A stretch of DNA of 64,000 nt from positions 63,707,248 to 63,771,247 of the forward strand of contig NC_088711.1 of NCBI RefSeq assembly GCF_963576615.1, given 5' to 3'. This stretch comes from Watersipora subatra (taxonomy: Eukaryota; Bryozoa; Gymnolaemata; Cheilostomatida; Watersiporidae). Both the position numbers and the translations under genes were made by a program. Positions 1-23,900 of the stretch are shown one piece after another. Position 1 is the first letter of the stretch. Each line of letters begins with the position of its first letter. The notes under the pieces are model-generated. The model was not told the DNA's origin. It worked only from the letters and a program-made list of their open reading frames with translations, and made no database searches.

Positions 1-3000
1 TATTCTTTGATCAGGTTTACGGCCTCAGATTCGTTTCTGACACTGGCAAGGCCATCATCAACATAAAAGTTATGGTGTATAAAGTAGTGCGATTGTGTGT
101 TGTGGGGAAACGTGTTTCTGAAATTGTCAGCCAAAAATCGTAGCCCATAAGTGGCACATGCAGGAGAGGACCTGGCTCCAAATAAATGTACAGTCATTTT
201 GTATGACTGAAGCTGACCTTCTGTGTTGTACGAAATGAATTGTAAATAATCTTGGTGATTTTCCGATACTTTGAACTGGTGAAACATCCTCTTGATGTCT
301 CTCATGATTGCTATTGGTCTCAGTCTAAACCTTAACAGGATTCCTTGTAGATCGTTCATATGTTCTGGCCCTTGAAGAAGAAAGTCATTCAGGCTTACTC
401 CTCCCACCTTGGCAGCACAGTCAATTCGATCCGGTAATTCGATCAGTAATTCGATCCGGTTTTCTAGGGTGGTACACCCCAAAGTGTGGAATGTACCATG
501 AGTAGTCAGTAGTTTTTCTCAGTTGCAGGGATAGCTTCTCCCTTGTTTATTATATCTCTCATAAACTCATGGTACTGTTCTTTATAACGCGAGTCCTTCT
601 GGAATTTCTTTTCTAGCAGCCTAAACCTATGTATGGCAGCTGATTTTGTATTTAGTGCATATGGTTTTGATTTGAATGGCAAGGGCATGGTTACCCTATC
701 CTTTTTCAGAGTAGTTTGTGTTTTTAGTATGTGAAGAAATTGTTTATCATCTACAGAGAGGCTTGGTGTGTCTTCATGTGCACCATGAAATTCTTGGTTG
801 AATATATTTATAAGTTTGTGCAGTTCTTTGTTTGATTTGGTTGTGCACTGAAATGTCACAAATTCATGTTTGGCTAATTGGTCAACAATTGTTGCTAGTG
901 TGGTATGTGGAGCACTGTCACCCATAACATTCCAGCCTATGGCAGTTTTGATGGCAAATGGTTCATCATCATGATCAGTGTCGATAACTTGCTGAGGTTT
1001 GAAGGCTTTGGTAAAATTGTTGCCTATGAGTAGGCCGACAGGTACATCTTTGTGATTGTTAGGTAATTCATTAGCTACTTGTATGAGATGTGGCCAACGG
1101 CTCAGTACAGTTTTTGTAGGTATTTGTCGTCTGTCAATAGGTATTTTGTGATGTGAATAGCTAGGGGGTAATTCATAGCAAACTTTGTGATTGTAGGCTC
1201 TGACTGTCAAACCATACACTAGATGATTATGGACTTTCTTTTTGTCAGATGTCATTGTTGTAATATCTATTTCTGTGTGGGTATAGTCTGGTTGTATCTT
1301 GTGTATCGTATCTACAGTGATATAGGTTCTGTCGGACATTGAGTCAACAAGAGCATATACTAAAGCTTCCGTCAGAGGGTTTTTTTTTATTTGAGACCCA
1401 AACAGGTAGTATCCACGAAAGTGAGTTCAATTCCATGTTTAAACATATATTCAAACATGATTTTTCTGGTCATTGAGAATTGTCTTTTGTTTTTAAAGGT
1501 TCTGCAGCTTTTGGCTGCAAGGAGTTGTTGGCTATAGGCTTAGATTGCTCCAGATTCGAGCTATTGCCAAAACCAGATTTTACCTGTTGTTTGACGGATG
1601 AAGTTCGCATATTGTGTAAGGCTGTTGGATGTTTACCTTGACAGACTTTACATATAGATGGTACTTCACACTGTCTGTAGCTGTGGGCATCAGACAAGCA
1701 AGAGAAACATAGCTGTTGGTCCCTCATGAAGGTTTGTTGTTCGTTAAAGGAGAGTCGACCAAATTTCCCACACTCTGTGGTGGAGTGGTTTTTCATGTTG
1801 CAATAGACGCACTCCTTAGTACTGATTTCGCTTCTAATACCTTGAGTTGGCCCATTATGCTGAGTGGCATATGTTTTCTTCAGGTTTCTGCTTTGCTTGT
1901 TAGTATCGTTTGTGTAGGCCTTGCCTGCGTATATGTCAGCGTACATAGGATTACATGACATCTCAAGTTCTGTACTCAAAAACTTGCACAGTGCTTCAAA
2001 ACTTGGGCTTTGGTTGTATTTCTTTTGATATTTAGTAGCCTTTCGCACCCATTGCCGAGTTATGAATTCAGGCAGCTTAGCCAAGATTTGTTTATGAACC
2101 TCATAGTTGTCAAGAAATGAAAGCTTTTCTATACAGACTTTTGCAGTCTTGCACAACAGGAGGAAATCTATGAACTTCTGCAGTCCATCATGGTCTCTAG
2201 GTTTGATGGCAGACCACTGTTCAAGTTTGCTTCTAAAACCTTGAGCAATAGTAAATGGGTCACCAAATCTGGCGTCTAAGACTGCTCTGGCTTCAACATA
2301 GGCAGTCTCACCTTGTAGGAAAAAGTACCCGTTTACAGCTTCTAAAGCTTTTCCTCCAAGATATTTACTCATGTAGTCTAACTTTTCGGAGTCGGAAAGT
2401 GGTTTTTTGCCTATCAGGTTATCAAAGCTGAGCGCCCAACGAGGATAGTCTACTGGATTTCCATCAAACACCTTTGGCTCTGATAGTGGTAGTTGATATG
2501 TCATAACTACAGTCTTAACAGGTTCTGCTGAGATATGCTGCTCTGAGCTTGTATTTTGCTTTAAGGCAGTAGCTACCGGAGTTGTGTTCACCTTGCAATG
2601 CGAAGTTGTAGGAGGCCTAGTCGTCCGTTTTTGATTGAAGGTGTGTGCGCTGGGCATAATTGTTTCAGGTTCAAGATCATCATCCTCAGATTCAGAGTCT
2701 AATGTATGTGGGACCTGATTGGCAACATGATTTGTTGCTTTCTCTTTGCACGGCTTTGTAGTTGCAGGTGGCTTGCTGGGTGCAAAGGGAGACGCAAGGT
2801 TCAAAATATTTGGTGGTGCATCGAGTACTTGGTGGCCATTACCAGTTAGCATGAGACCAGATCCTTCGCATTCTTCTTCAGCTAATGCTTGACTGTATAT
2901 GACAGCTTTTCGTTTTTCAGCCTCAATTTGACTCTCGATTTCAATTGCCTTTTTGGCATTTTCTAATTTTGTCAGTTGTTCTTGAATTGCTTGTGTTTTG

Positions 3001-3731
3001 CTGTTAGCATGTAGCTGCATTTCTAATTCGACTAGTCTAGCATTTGCTTCAGCTTGTTTTTGTCTTAAGATTGATGAAGTTGTTGAACAAGAAGTGCTGC
3101 ATGAATACTGTGAGCCAATCGCTGAATTCCTTGATTTGTGTGATAATGCTCTTGAGGTTTTTGGCCTAACTACTTTGCTGCTTACTATCTGGCTTATTTG
3201 ATTACACAACTCGTCATTATCATGTGTTAGCTTGTCAACCTGTTGTGTGACAGCTTTGCATGGCTCGCCATTCAAAACTCTAAATTCGTTATAGAGCTTA
3301 TGCACATGTCTCTCACTGGCCTCAAGATCCTTTTTTATAGCCTCATACCTAGCAAAGGAGGTGTCTTCTTGGTCTATTTCATTGTGAAGTGTGGCATTTA
3401 TCTGAGCTTGCACTTTTATATCACTTAGCAGTTGTCGCTTTATTGTTTCACCTTTCACCCTAGCTGATCTTCTAGGTTGGTTTGAAAGTGACAAGGTGTC
3501 ATATTGGGTGCTAATTTTACGGGTGGGCTGGTTGTGAAGTGAAGGAGTTTTATGAATGGAAATTAGGTCGATACGCTCTGAATTTGCAAGGTGTGGATCG
3601 ATTGACTCAGGCACGAGATTGGAGTCGAGCGGCGTTACGTCAGGTATGATCTCATCGGCACCAGCAACTGCGACGGCTGCACGAGCAAGCAGCCCTTCAT
3701 GCGGCGAGGCAGAGCTAGTAGCCATATTCAT
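1..3731 (-). mobile_element. BEL/Pao LTR retrotransposon fossil, 5' half (gag and start of pol)
   Basis: The gag region (about 1470-3731) starts with an Ala/Ser-rich leader and a coiled-coil-like Gln/Lys/Glu segment. A DUF1759-type capsid region follows, then three C-terminal zinc knuckles of the CX2CX4HX4C type, the last a shorter variant ending in His. Pol begins at about 1339 with the DUF1758-type aspartic protease region and runs into reverse transcriptase toward base 1. This order is typical of BEL/Pao elements. The rest of pol and the 3' LTR would lie beyond the left edge. I could not delimit the 5' LTR above 3731. The copy looks broken, with roughly one or two interruptions in the visible part, and gag is still long and open, so it is probably fairly young. 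Family assignment is confident; age is inference. Confidence 0.85.
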
Positions 3732-5864
3732 TTTAATAGTTTGGCTTATTTATCCAAAGAGCAATTATCGCAGCTCCAATAGACCAGCAGCTAATTGTTA
3801 TACCCAAAATAGTGTAGTTAGCTACTCTACATTTATATATGACAGTCAATATTTGGCAAACATAAAACCTATGGTTGTGATTTCACCCGTGCCGAGATTA
3901 ACAATATACCGCTGACAAATAACAAAAAAAGAAACAAAAATATACAAGCTGTGTAACTAAATAATACAACGATGAAGGCTATGCTCATGGTTATGTAAAA
4001 TTAATTGCAGGCATTATACACCGACTTCTTGTAGACTTACTTCTCTTCAGCAGGTTGACTTGCCTGGTGGAGATATTACACAGCTGTTATTTCTTTCTTG
4101 CTGTTGATTTAGTGGTTGTGGCTCATCTGTGTATCAGTAGTAGTTCAGGCGTAATATCCACTCCATTCTATTCTTGTATTCTTAGGTGACAAGATTCACT
4201 GTATTGCACTTCCCAATAGATCTGAGATCCAACGGATTATCGGTTGTTAGTTGTATGTGAATAGTATGTTTATTTGATATATATGCATATACCGATATAT
4301 CGTGAATCTAAAATGAAATTAAATGAAGAGTAAATAATAATAAAAGAGGCGATAGCAAGTTTGATAGCAAGTGAAAGTAGCATAAAAGATGTATAAAAAC
4401 TCGCAATAATATGTAGCAGATAAAACATTGCTAACAAATTATGATTTGATATGAATGAGTATACAACATATATAAAGCAGAAATGCGCATATACTTGAAA
4501 AAGCAGCTGAAAACAAAGCATTAACTATATGAATAATAACAAATAAAAAAGGCACTCTGTATAATAATGATATTAAAGTAAAAAGGTATTACCTTGTTAC
4601 ATCCTCTCAGGAAATGCAATAAGAATTGTCCTGGTTGTGATATAACGTGATACGTATTCTTGATCGTGCTTTCTGATGACTTTAGTTTACTTTAGGAATA
4701 TTGACGAATATGATAAGTGTAAAACACAAGTTACCAGCTTGAGGTGCACAAGATAAATGCCTCAGGTGGTCCAAAAAATAGAAAAGTGTTGCTGCCAATT
4801 GCTAATGAATCATACTTCCGATTATAAACCAAATACACAAATGTTGAAATAGTATTGAAAAACACATAAAATGAGGACAAGGCTTGGTGAAATCACAACC
4901 CTGTGGTTAAAATTGACTTGTTTGCTGTCTCTTGAGGACAGCTGATAGACTAGGACAGTGAGTAAAGATGTACGCATTACTACGTGTATAGTAAATAAGT
5001 TGCTGAATCTAACATTTAGCTTACCCATAATCCTCTTAGATATATATTGTGTAAACTGTGTTGAACGCTTTTATCTCAAGATGCATCAAATACCCATCCT
5101 TTGTAATGTAATCATTTGATACAACACTTCCTCTGTGTGCTACAGGCTGTTTCCAATGAGCTCTATTGACTGATGCGTTCAGCTGTCATAGCAACTCTTA
5201 CCTTGGCCGCAATGAGACTATGGAACGAGCTGACTGAAGTAACTCCTGCATATCATATTTATTGTATTTGTAGGAAGTTGCTAATATCCTGGTTTCCTAA
5301 TATTGGATTGTCTTTTGCTTTGAAAGTACTGCTTGCCATCACCAGTTTTGTTATATTTTTAAAAACCAAATTTTTTGTCTCTGTGAAGTCAAGACAAAAA
5401 AGGATGGAGTCAGTTGAATTTTTTATACGAAGATATCTGCTGGATGAAATGCGATCTTTTATTTGTGTAACCCTCATAAGTAGCTTGGACCAATGGAAAT
5501 GCTTGTTCATTATGATTGGTTGAATCTACTTTCTCGTTTATGAACAATCTTTCAACTTCTATACATTCTCTCCTTTGATACGAAGCTCTCTCTCTGCTGA
5601 TCACATTCTGTTTGTAATGTTCTTCTCAATTTGAGTGAGATAAAAAAAGTTTTTCAGATAGTCTGCCACACAACATCACCTATAGCATCACATAACAGGA
5701 GAAATCTTCTAATTTTGATACAAATAAATTGAAATTGAAACAATAAAAATATTACTAAAACTAATGTCAATAAATAGCATATATCAAACGAAAATTAGAA
5801 AGGAAGAAATAAATAACATGCTAAATGACCAGAACTTGAGCGAAATAAAGGCTGTGAGCTTCAC
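3732..5864. other. Gene-free AT-rich stretch between the retrotransposon and the PCYT2 3' end
   Basis: The part next to 3731 is presumably the leader and 5' LTR of the BEL/Pao element, but no boundary is clear. A 15-18 bp inverted match (core GGTTGTGATTTCACC) occurs near 3870-3885 and 4886-4905 and might bound a small inserted element. Short open frames near 4270-5600 show no recognisable protein family. AATAAA on the minus strand near 5458-5463 is a possible but distant polyadenylation signal for PCYT2. Confidence 0.5.
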
Positions 5865-16182
<10,318 letters not shown>

Positions 16183-16232
16183 AATAAGGGAGACTTTGGT
16201 CTCCCTTATTGCTCTATAAGGGAGACCAAAGT
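16183..16232. repeat. Compound hairpin
   Basis: AATAAGGGAGAC at 16183-16194 pairs perfectly with GTCTCCCTTATT at 16199-16210 across a 4-nt loop. ACTTTGGTCTCCCTTA at 16193-16208 also pairs perfectly with its inverted copy at 16217-16232, so two mutually exclusive stems share one arm. It lies just before the 49-bp minisatellite. Confidence 0.85.
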
Positions 16233-16263
16233 TACTTACCATACTTACCATAAGACCATACTT

Positions 16264-16990
16264 ACTCTCTCGTCTTATTGTACTCTAATGTTGCAGAACT
16301 GTATCCTACTAACTTCTCTAGTCTTATTGTACTCTAATGTTGTAGAACTGTATCCTACTAACTTCTCTAGTCTTATTGTACTCTAATGTTGTAGAACTGT
16401 ATCCTACTAACTTCTCTAGTCTTATTGTACTCTAATGTTGTAGAACTGTATCCTACTAACTTCTCTAGTCTTATTGTACTCTAATGTTGTAGAACTGTAT
16501 CCTACTAACTTCTCTAGTCTCATTGTACTCTAATGTTGCAGAACTGTATCCTACTAACTTCTCTAGTCTTATTGTACTATAATGTTGTAGAACTGTATCC
16601 TACTAACTTCTCTAGTCTTATTGTACTCTAATGTTGTAGAACTGTATCCTACTAACTTCTCTAGTCTTATTGTACTCTAATGTTGTAGAACTGTATCCTA
16701 CTTACTTCTCTAGTTTTATTGTACTCTAATGTTGTAGAACTGTATCCTACTAACTTCTCTAGTCTTATTGTACTCTAATGTTGTAGAACTGTATCCTACT
16801 AACTTCTCTAGTCTTATTGTACTCTAATGTTGTAGAACTGTATCCTACTAACTTCTCTAGTCTTATTGTACTCTAATGTTGTAGAACTGTATCCTACTAA
16901 CTTCTCTAGTCTTATTGTACTCTAATGTTGTAGAACTGTATCCTACTAACTTCTCTAGTCTTATTGTACTCTAATGTTGTAGAGCTGTAC
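16264..16990. repeat. Minisatellite, 49-bp unit, about 15 copies (intergenic)
   Basis: The unit begins TCTAGTCTTATTGTACTCTA, continues ATGTTGTAGAACTGTATCC and ends TACTAACTTC. Copies are almost identical, suggesting recent expansion. No exon was recognised on either side. Confidence 0.95.
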
Positions 16991-17459
16991 AACCACTTAA
17001 TTTCCTTTTGTATACAAATACATGTCGTATTAACTGGTCTATCTGATGATAAAGTAGATGTTTTGATCAACTTCACAATGCCTATGTAACTAAAACTTTA
17101 TGATTGAAAGACGCGACTTATGTTTGAAGGAAAACAAATGCCTTCATGTCTGTGAAACGAAAAATTTAGCCATGATTGCAATGTTAAAAATTACAAAATT
17201 ACATATGGTTGTCATCCCTAAAACTTTTCAAGACTGCAGGTACAAGTTATTGCTCTACGTCATAATTTGCTAGAAAAGAAAAAAACAGATGCATCACTAC
17301 TCTGTAGTTTCCATTGAGAGAGAACTGAACAAAAAAAATACTGCAAAAAAATACACAGCGTCTACAAAATAAGAATTGCCAAAAGCATAAATTGTTGGTT
17401 AAAAACTATAATCAGTTAACTTAAATGAAAACAAAAAGGCAGAAATGTTTTTGAAACTT

Positions 17460-17675
17460 AAAAAAACGACTCAATTCAATCCAGTTCTCATCAAAAAATT
17501 AGCGATTCAATTCCCAATTCTTTTGCATCATAGATCAGGTTAGAATTGATTCATTTCAATTCAATAAGCAAAACACTACAATTCAATTCTCAATTTTTAG
17601 CTATTCTAATTTCCAATGAATCAATTCAATTCTGCTATTTGACAAAATCAATTCTCTATTGATTCGCCACCTGTA
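17460..17675. mobile_element. Probable hAT-like element end with ATTCAATT-rich interior
   Basis: Repeated TCAATTC motifs end at ATTGATTCGCCACCTG near 17660-17675, which reads inverted as CAGGTGGCGAATCAAT, a typical hAT terminal sequence. The other end and the target duplication were not found. More TCAATTC-type sequence occurs at 18395-18490. Low confidence. Confidence 0.3.
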
Positions 17676-17865
17676 CACTAACTCGCCTGTTCAACCATTG
17701 CTCTAAATAGAAGTCGCTCAACCACACAAGTGTTGTTCGGTAACTTCTATGCAAGACAAGCTTAGAAATAAAATAAACATTGATCGTTGAAGTTTTATTT
17801 TATCATCTATTATAGGACAATTTCTCAATGCGCTTGGTTACACTTGCAAAATATACCATAACACC

Positions 17866-18270
17866 TTTATTTGAACGCCGTGGCACTCTATTGTTTTAAC
17901 CTTTCCCTTAGAGTTGCACTTTATTAGAGGTGAGGTTCAAATAGAAGGTGGCATTGTATTTTTCAAACACCTCGTCAGAATGTTGAGAAGATAAATTCAA
18001 TCCTTTCACCGGTGAATTGAATGTCGCCCATGTTTTGCATTTTCCTTCAGGCGGTGCTACAGTAACTTTTTTGGATTAACCTCCAAACTTGTAGATCTCT
18101 AAATAAATGTGCATGAGGAAGCTGATACATGTCTCTACCAGCAACTAACCTGCAATATCTTATTGCCTGCGGTTGCAAGTCGTTGGGGCTATAAAGTTTT
18201 TTATTTCATTTTACATTAAAAGGCATATTTTCATTTTTCAACTACATTTAACAAGGTTGCATAAAAGCTC
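17866..18270. mobile_element. Old partial copy of the CCGTAAAACCTCTAA MITE family
   Basis: The segment (TTTGAACGCCGTGGCACTCT onward, then AATGTCGCCCATGTTTTGCA) aligns by eye with the interior of the better copies at 23655-24738 and 47906-48543. The left terminus is diverged and the right end is missing. Confidence 0.6.
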
Positions 18271-20246
18271 ATTGCGCTCATCGATGTTTGCTACAGTTTG
18301 CGGCCAAAACTGGCTTTTCATGCGCAATAGAACAGGAGTTACTTCATCTATGCTACAGTAAAAGCATAGCATAGATGTCGTCTATCCTGACAGTAAAGAA
18401 TCTATTCAATTCTTACTGGTAGAATGTGCCGAGTCTTTTCAATTCTATAGTAAGAGAAAGATACCTGAGAATCAATTTAATTCCTTTGGAAAGTGAGCCC
18501 TAAGGCTTGCTTGAGCAAGCATGTTAACTTGAGTGCCCATCTCTGCGAAAAGGCTAAAACTAAATACAATGAAGAGATTCTCTATGAACATGAAAAAGTA
18601 ATAATGTTTGAGTACATTGAACCAATTGTACTTTCAAGAGCAGATATATTAGTTTCTAGTCCACTTGCTAAGCTAGACATAGAGATGCACCCACTTTTTT
18701 CTTATTAATGTCGCAAAGCTTCCACATGCTCTTCGGTTAAAATTATGGTGTTTTTCTGCATTAAATTGTGCTTTTTATGACACAATCTTTCGGCAATTTA
18801 ACAAAACATGAATAGCTCATTTGATAGCAGATTAGGTTAAATCAGATAAACACATATTTTTCTCTTGAAATAAAACCAAGGAGCACAAGGATAAGAAGCA
18901 TTACAAACAGTCTCATTAGACACAGACTCTTTGTCAACAGGTTTCTGAGAAACGCCTTTTACAATTGCATCCTCAACGGCTAGTTGCCAAAGAAATATCC
19001 ACCCTTCTTAAAAGCGATCTTATCAGTCAACCACTACAAGATACATTTGTGCTCTCATGCCATTCTTGAGATAAATCTACTTACATTCTATGGGGAGGAT
19101 AAGAAGGAGAAAGAATAAGAGTCCAAAGTAGTATAGGTGTTTTTTAGCTCGAGCAAGTGCTGAAATTTTGGACAGCAACTACAGCCAGCAACTCTGTGTC
19201 AGTTATAGTTCAAATGCCCTTTTCAGGGTGCTCCACTACTTTTCACGGTCGTGTTCTTGTGTTTTCTTTATGTTAAGCTCTCATTCTCAAGAGTAATATG
19301 AAAATCTATCATTGGTGTTCGAGATCACTTTCAAAACACTTAAAATATTCGCATTTAATTCTGCACTAAACGAAATAGGGTAGCTATCTTGAACAAGCTC
19401 TAAAAAATAAAATTATTGCTAATGTATTTGTCTGTTTCAATCTTTGCTATTTGTAAATTTTTGATGATTGTTAGCAATTTTTCGATATAGATAGTAAATT
19501 TGTATACGACTCTATATTTGAAGATATTACAAACATTCTCTATTACGGAAGTCCAACGATATTTCATTTATATTAACAATGCTAAAAAGCCGGTTTGGTG
19601 TAAACAATGCAATGAACTAGCTTACTGTTCATGTAGAACCGTTGGTATTTGTCTAAAATATAGTAATTAAATCTAATGAAACAATCCTAGCAATATTATA
19701 TGCATGCAGTGATAAACTTCACAAATTAGAAAATATATTATGTACACGTACAAGTACAGCTTCAACGCGAATTTTAATTTGCGCTCACTATTGATGGAGA
19801 ACTGGTTAAAATGAGCGTCAGAGGCCGTAGCTGTGAAGCATTAAATCATCAAGGGACGCTCTTCGTACTAATATATGGTACGCCGCTGTATTGTTAAACT
19901 ATCGGTATGACTTTTCCTGTAAGCGATTCAGCATTTTCAAGATTCTCTTTACTCGTTTTTAATTGTGGGTAGACAACTCTAGTTCACAACCACAGAGACC
20001 CTACATGTAGATCTACTTGTGACTGGTTGTGAGCTTAGTGATCTACTCCAAAGTCAATGCTTCGTCAATTGTTAATGGCAACAGAGCAAGTAATGATTTA
20101 TGTCATATGCTCATCATCATATGGAATAAAACAATTCTATTCCTTTTTGGTATTTTTTACTGTTTCCAATGTTTTCCCATTGGGAAGTAGTGACATGCCA
20201 CAGTGCCACAAAATGTTGCAAGCTATAAATCAAAAAGAGCTACCAG
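18271..20246. other. Gene-free AT-rich spacer
   Basis: Only short, low-complexity open frames (for example 18493-18708 and 20057-20257) with no recognisable family. No RNA gene or repeat array was seen. Confidence 0.5.
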
Positions 20247-20260
20247 TAATGATGTAACAA

Positions 20261-20696
20261 TAATAATGGCATGCTTCTGTCATGTGGTGACAATGCTTGG
20301 TAGTGTTCTCTAGTAAAAACACACCACCAGGACTAGGTTTTCTATAAGCTACCTTGGGTGGTCCTAACACTTATCAAGGGCTTCTTCTGGAACTGTCAGA
20401 TTAACCTGAAGGGATACATTTTTGCAACACGTCCAGTCTAACAGAGCCAGGTAGCCATTTCACTTGTCCAATGTGCGAAGGACAGAGCTGGATCTTTAAC
20501 GTGCCCACATTGTCAGTGTGGTACACGGGGCCTCCAAGTTAAGGTCTAGATCCGAAAGACCCAGCAATTTAGGGTTGAAAGCTTGCTGAGAGCTTTTTGT
20601 CAGATTGGCATTAAGCAGGGCTCGAACCACCAAACCCATGGTTGATAGTCAAAGATGATACCACTAAGCCATCCTGACACCCTAATGAACACACCC
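20261..20696 (-). mobile_element. tRNA-derived SINE with 14-bp target duplication
   Basis: The minus strand starts GGGTGTCAGGATGGCTTAGT near 20688, a tRNA-Leu/Ser-like head with an A box (TGGCTTAGTGGTA). The B box GGTTCGAGCC is at about 20618-20628. A body with a conserved-looking block (AACGTGCCCACATTGTCAGT on the plus strand) follows. The 14-bp direct repeat TAATGATGTAACAA flanks it at 20247-20260 and 20697-20710, which fixes both ends. Confidence 0.88.
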
Positions 20697-20921
20697 TAAT
20701 GATGTAACAAAACCTGTTTTCAACCATATGGAATATATTTTTAAGGAATATACACAATTACTATCAGAAGTCTAGTTCGGATCCCAGATGATTGCAGAAT
20801 GGTACAAAGTAAAAATTTAAACGTTGAAACACCAGTAAAAAATGAACAAGCATGAAAGGCAGCCATTGCAAAGGATAATCTTCTCAAGTCCAATTTACTT
20901 TAAGCATCTATAACCAAACTG

Positions 20922-23900
20922 CTATGGAGAAGATGATCTGGATCCACTTGACCTGCAAGCAGAGGATGCAGTTAAACCAAGAATAAAAAAGACAAGAGCT
21001 GCTCCTCTGACACGAGGAAGCAAGTGGTAGGTGGCGAAGCAACTGTAGGCATATCAATAAGTCTGGCTGTCGCTCATCAATACAATGATTATTATTTGCT
21101 GAAGAATAAAAGTGATGACACATTGAGAGATCTAGTGTAGACTTAAATGTGATGAACATGTTTATAAGAGTGTGTTACATGTATAATCTGTTTTCTGTAA
21201 CTGCAGACAGCTACTCATATCAACTGAATAAGTGCTCTTAAACCTGACATTAAGGTGAGGCCAGTAGCGGAAGAACTCATGTGTCACAGTATAATGAATA
21301 GAAATGGCTGTTCACATGATTATCTCTTTAAGCTCAGCAATACTAGTAAAAGTTACTACTAAACAGTAATTGTTATACTTTTACAACACTCCTCCTTTAC
21401 AAAATATAGATTAACCAATGTCTATTCTCTATTATCCATTAGTGATGGTGTATATTACTACATGCACATTATGCATTGTGAGAATTTGAAAGCCTCATGT
21501 AAAATAAGGCTCCAGCATATTGGTAATAGCAATAGATGAGTAGTTAAGAATGCCCTCCCAACCCTTACTACAGCAGTGAGTTACTAGATTGAAGAGTACC
21601 GTGAAACAACTTGTTTGCAGTAAATGAGAACGTAGGGTAACAGAGGGTTAAATATGAAACTTGCAACAAGCAAGTTTTGCTTACCTAGACGACTGGCTGC
21701 TTCCTGCCTTTTTCCTGTAATAAGAAATAAGTGATTAGCGTGATTTGAAGAAACCATTCTATAGCAACTAGACAGCGGTGTGCAATTGAGTGCGTACCGC
21801 TGGTAAATGCCAGAGAATTAATTATAAATATTTAGAAAGCTAATAGGTGGGCCAATTTACTATACACAAAGTTACCTGGTGGCTCTTTGCCATGGGTCAG
21901 TGATGCCTGGCTCAGACTTGGAAGTTCTCAATGGACTTTTCGTCTCAGGAGACCGACTTGTAGATGATCCACCCTTGCTCTTAGACCTGCTCCTTCCACC
22001 AGAGCTCCTACTAGAACTGCTTCTTGAACAAGAGCGTCTTCTTCTCGACTCGGAGGGGGACCTTGAGCGTCTCCTCCTGGACACAGAGGGTGACCTTGAA
22101 CGTTTTCGATGTTGGTTCCTCTTTCTTGAATTGGATCGAGAATAATGCCTATGTGATCGAGACCGCCCTCTACCTGATCGTGGGCTCGGGCGACGTAATC
22201 TTGAAGTTCTTCTGCGTGACCTTGATCGCTCTCTACGTGACCTAGAATCATCGCGCTGAGATCTCCTCGGCCGTGGTTTGTCTTCTCTCGATCTCGAAGT
22301 TCTTCGCCGAGATCGTGAATTTGAACGCCTTCTACGTGAACGAGATCTTGAATGCCTTTTTCTAGACCGAGATCTTGAATGTCTTTTCCTTGACCGAGAT
22401 CTCGAATGCCTTCTCGGCGAATGAGATCGAGACTTCTGCTTGCGAGAGCGAGAACGTTTTCTGCGGTTTCGAGACAAGGAGCGACGACCTCTCGAACGTG
22501 ATCGAGACTTTTTTCCATGAGAACGAGACCTTCGTGAGTTTGTACGATTATGTTGACGAATGCTGGATCTTTGGTATTCTCTTCGTCTTGGGGATCGACT
22601 GCGAGACCTAGAAGCTCTGCGTTGGCTTGATTGCAAGCGACTCACCTTTTTCTGTGTCGGCTTTTCAGCAGGTGATGCCGCCCTATTAATACACACAAAG
22701 TAAAAATACATAATGAGGGAGAATGTAATCTATGATTTTAGATAAGCCATAAGAAGTACATAAAGAGTTTATAATATTCGTAGCATTGTTTATCACACTG
22801 AAAGACCAGACATGATAGACATTTCATATAGGCAGCAGTTGACAGTTTATCACAAAAGAACATCATCTAACTCACCTGCTAGATTTGTCAGAGTCAGTCG
22901 ATTTGGAATTGCTTCTGGTCCTTTCCTTCCTGTTTGCAAGGTTTGAACTAGCTGGTGCCTCCTTCTCATCCTCACCTGAGTAACAAACGATACATTATAC
23001 ACTTTGAAATACTCTCAACATATTCCTACTCCTTACTCATAATAAAGTCAATCTTATATATCAGCATAAATCTCTTGTGATGTTTGACAAAACATCGCAA
23101 GAATCCATAGCAACAAATAGCTTCATTTACTGAATGCATCGCACATCATATTTCCTTACTGTCGCTACCCTGAGAATCCTTTGCGCTCGAGTCAGATGAC
23201 GACGACCTTTTAGCAACCTTCCTTGAGTCTTCAGTTTGTGATTTAAGAGTGCCAACTAGGATCTGCATAGGAGAGTATTCCTTGTTCGTGATCTGCAAAA
23301 CAAAAGCAAATTTATTAAAGGAATGACCATGAACCTCAGTTAACTACCAAGTAGGACGCCCTCCTAGTTTCAGATATCCAGCTAGCAGACTACTTCTCTT
23401 TCGTCTTAGTGAGGTATCGGAAAGGTTTAAATGAACACAACAGAAAAAGCTTACAAAGTCTGTTGCAGATGATTGACTAATAGAACAACATGGAGTGGAT
23501 AATACCAGAAAAAAACATTGAATCAATAAAAATACATGAATTGTCTGTCATTTAACAATAATGTTAACAATAATGCGTAGTGTAAAATCAATACACCGCA
23601 GTGTAATAAATGTAATGACGCATACACTGTGATGGCACAAAGATATCACATATACCTCAAAACCTCTAATTGAATGTCGTGGGCTCGTGGCGCTCTGTTT
23701 TTCAACCCTTCCTCTATAGTGGTGGTCATATAGAGGTGGCCTTCAAATCTGGCGTTGCATTTTTCAAATAGCTTGTCAGAATTTTGGGAAGATAAATTTA
23801 GCCCTTTTGCGGGCGAAGCGAATGTCGCCTATATTTTGCACTTACACCCTCTTTTCGGTGGAGCGACATTAACCCTTTTGGGTGCTATAAATCTATTAAC

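Noticed and set aside
3869-4912. Inverted pair of GGTTGTGATTTCACC possibly bounding an element
   Set aside because: Only about 15-18 bp match with no target duplication; mentioned but not called.
18493-18708. 71-codon open frame, not low complexity
   Set aside because: No recognisable family, no splice context and ordinary length for AT-rich DNA.
21879-22611. Open frames opposite or overlapping the RS domain of PPIG (Leu/Glu-rich and others)
   Set aside because: Shadows of the Arg/Ser codon repeats in exon 17.
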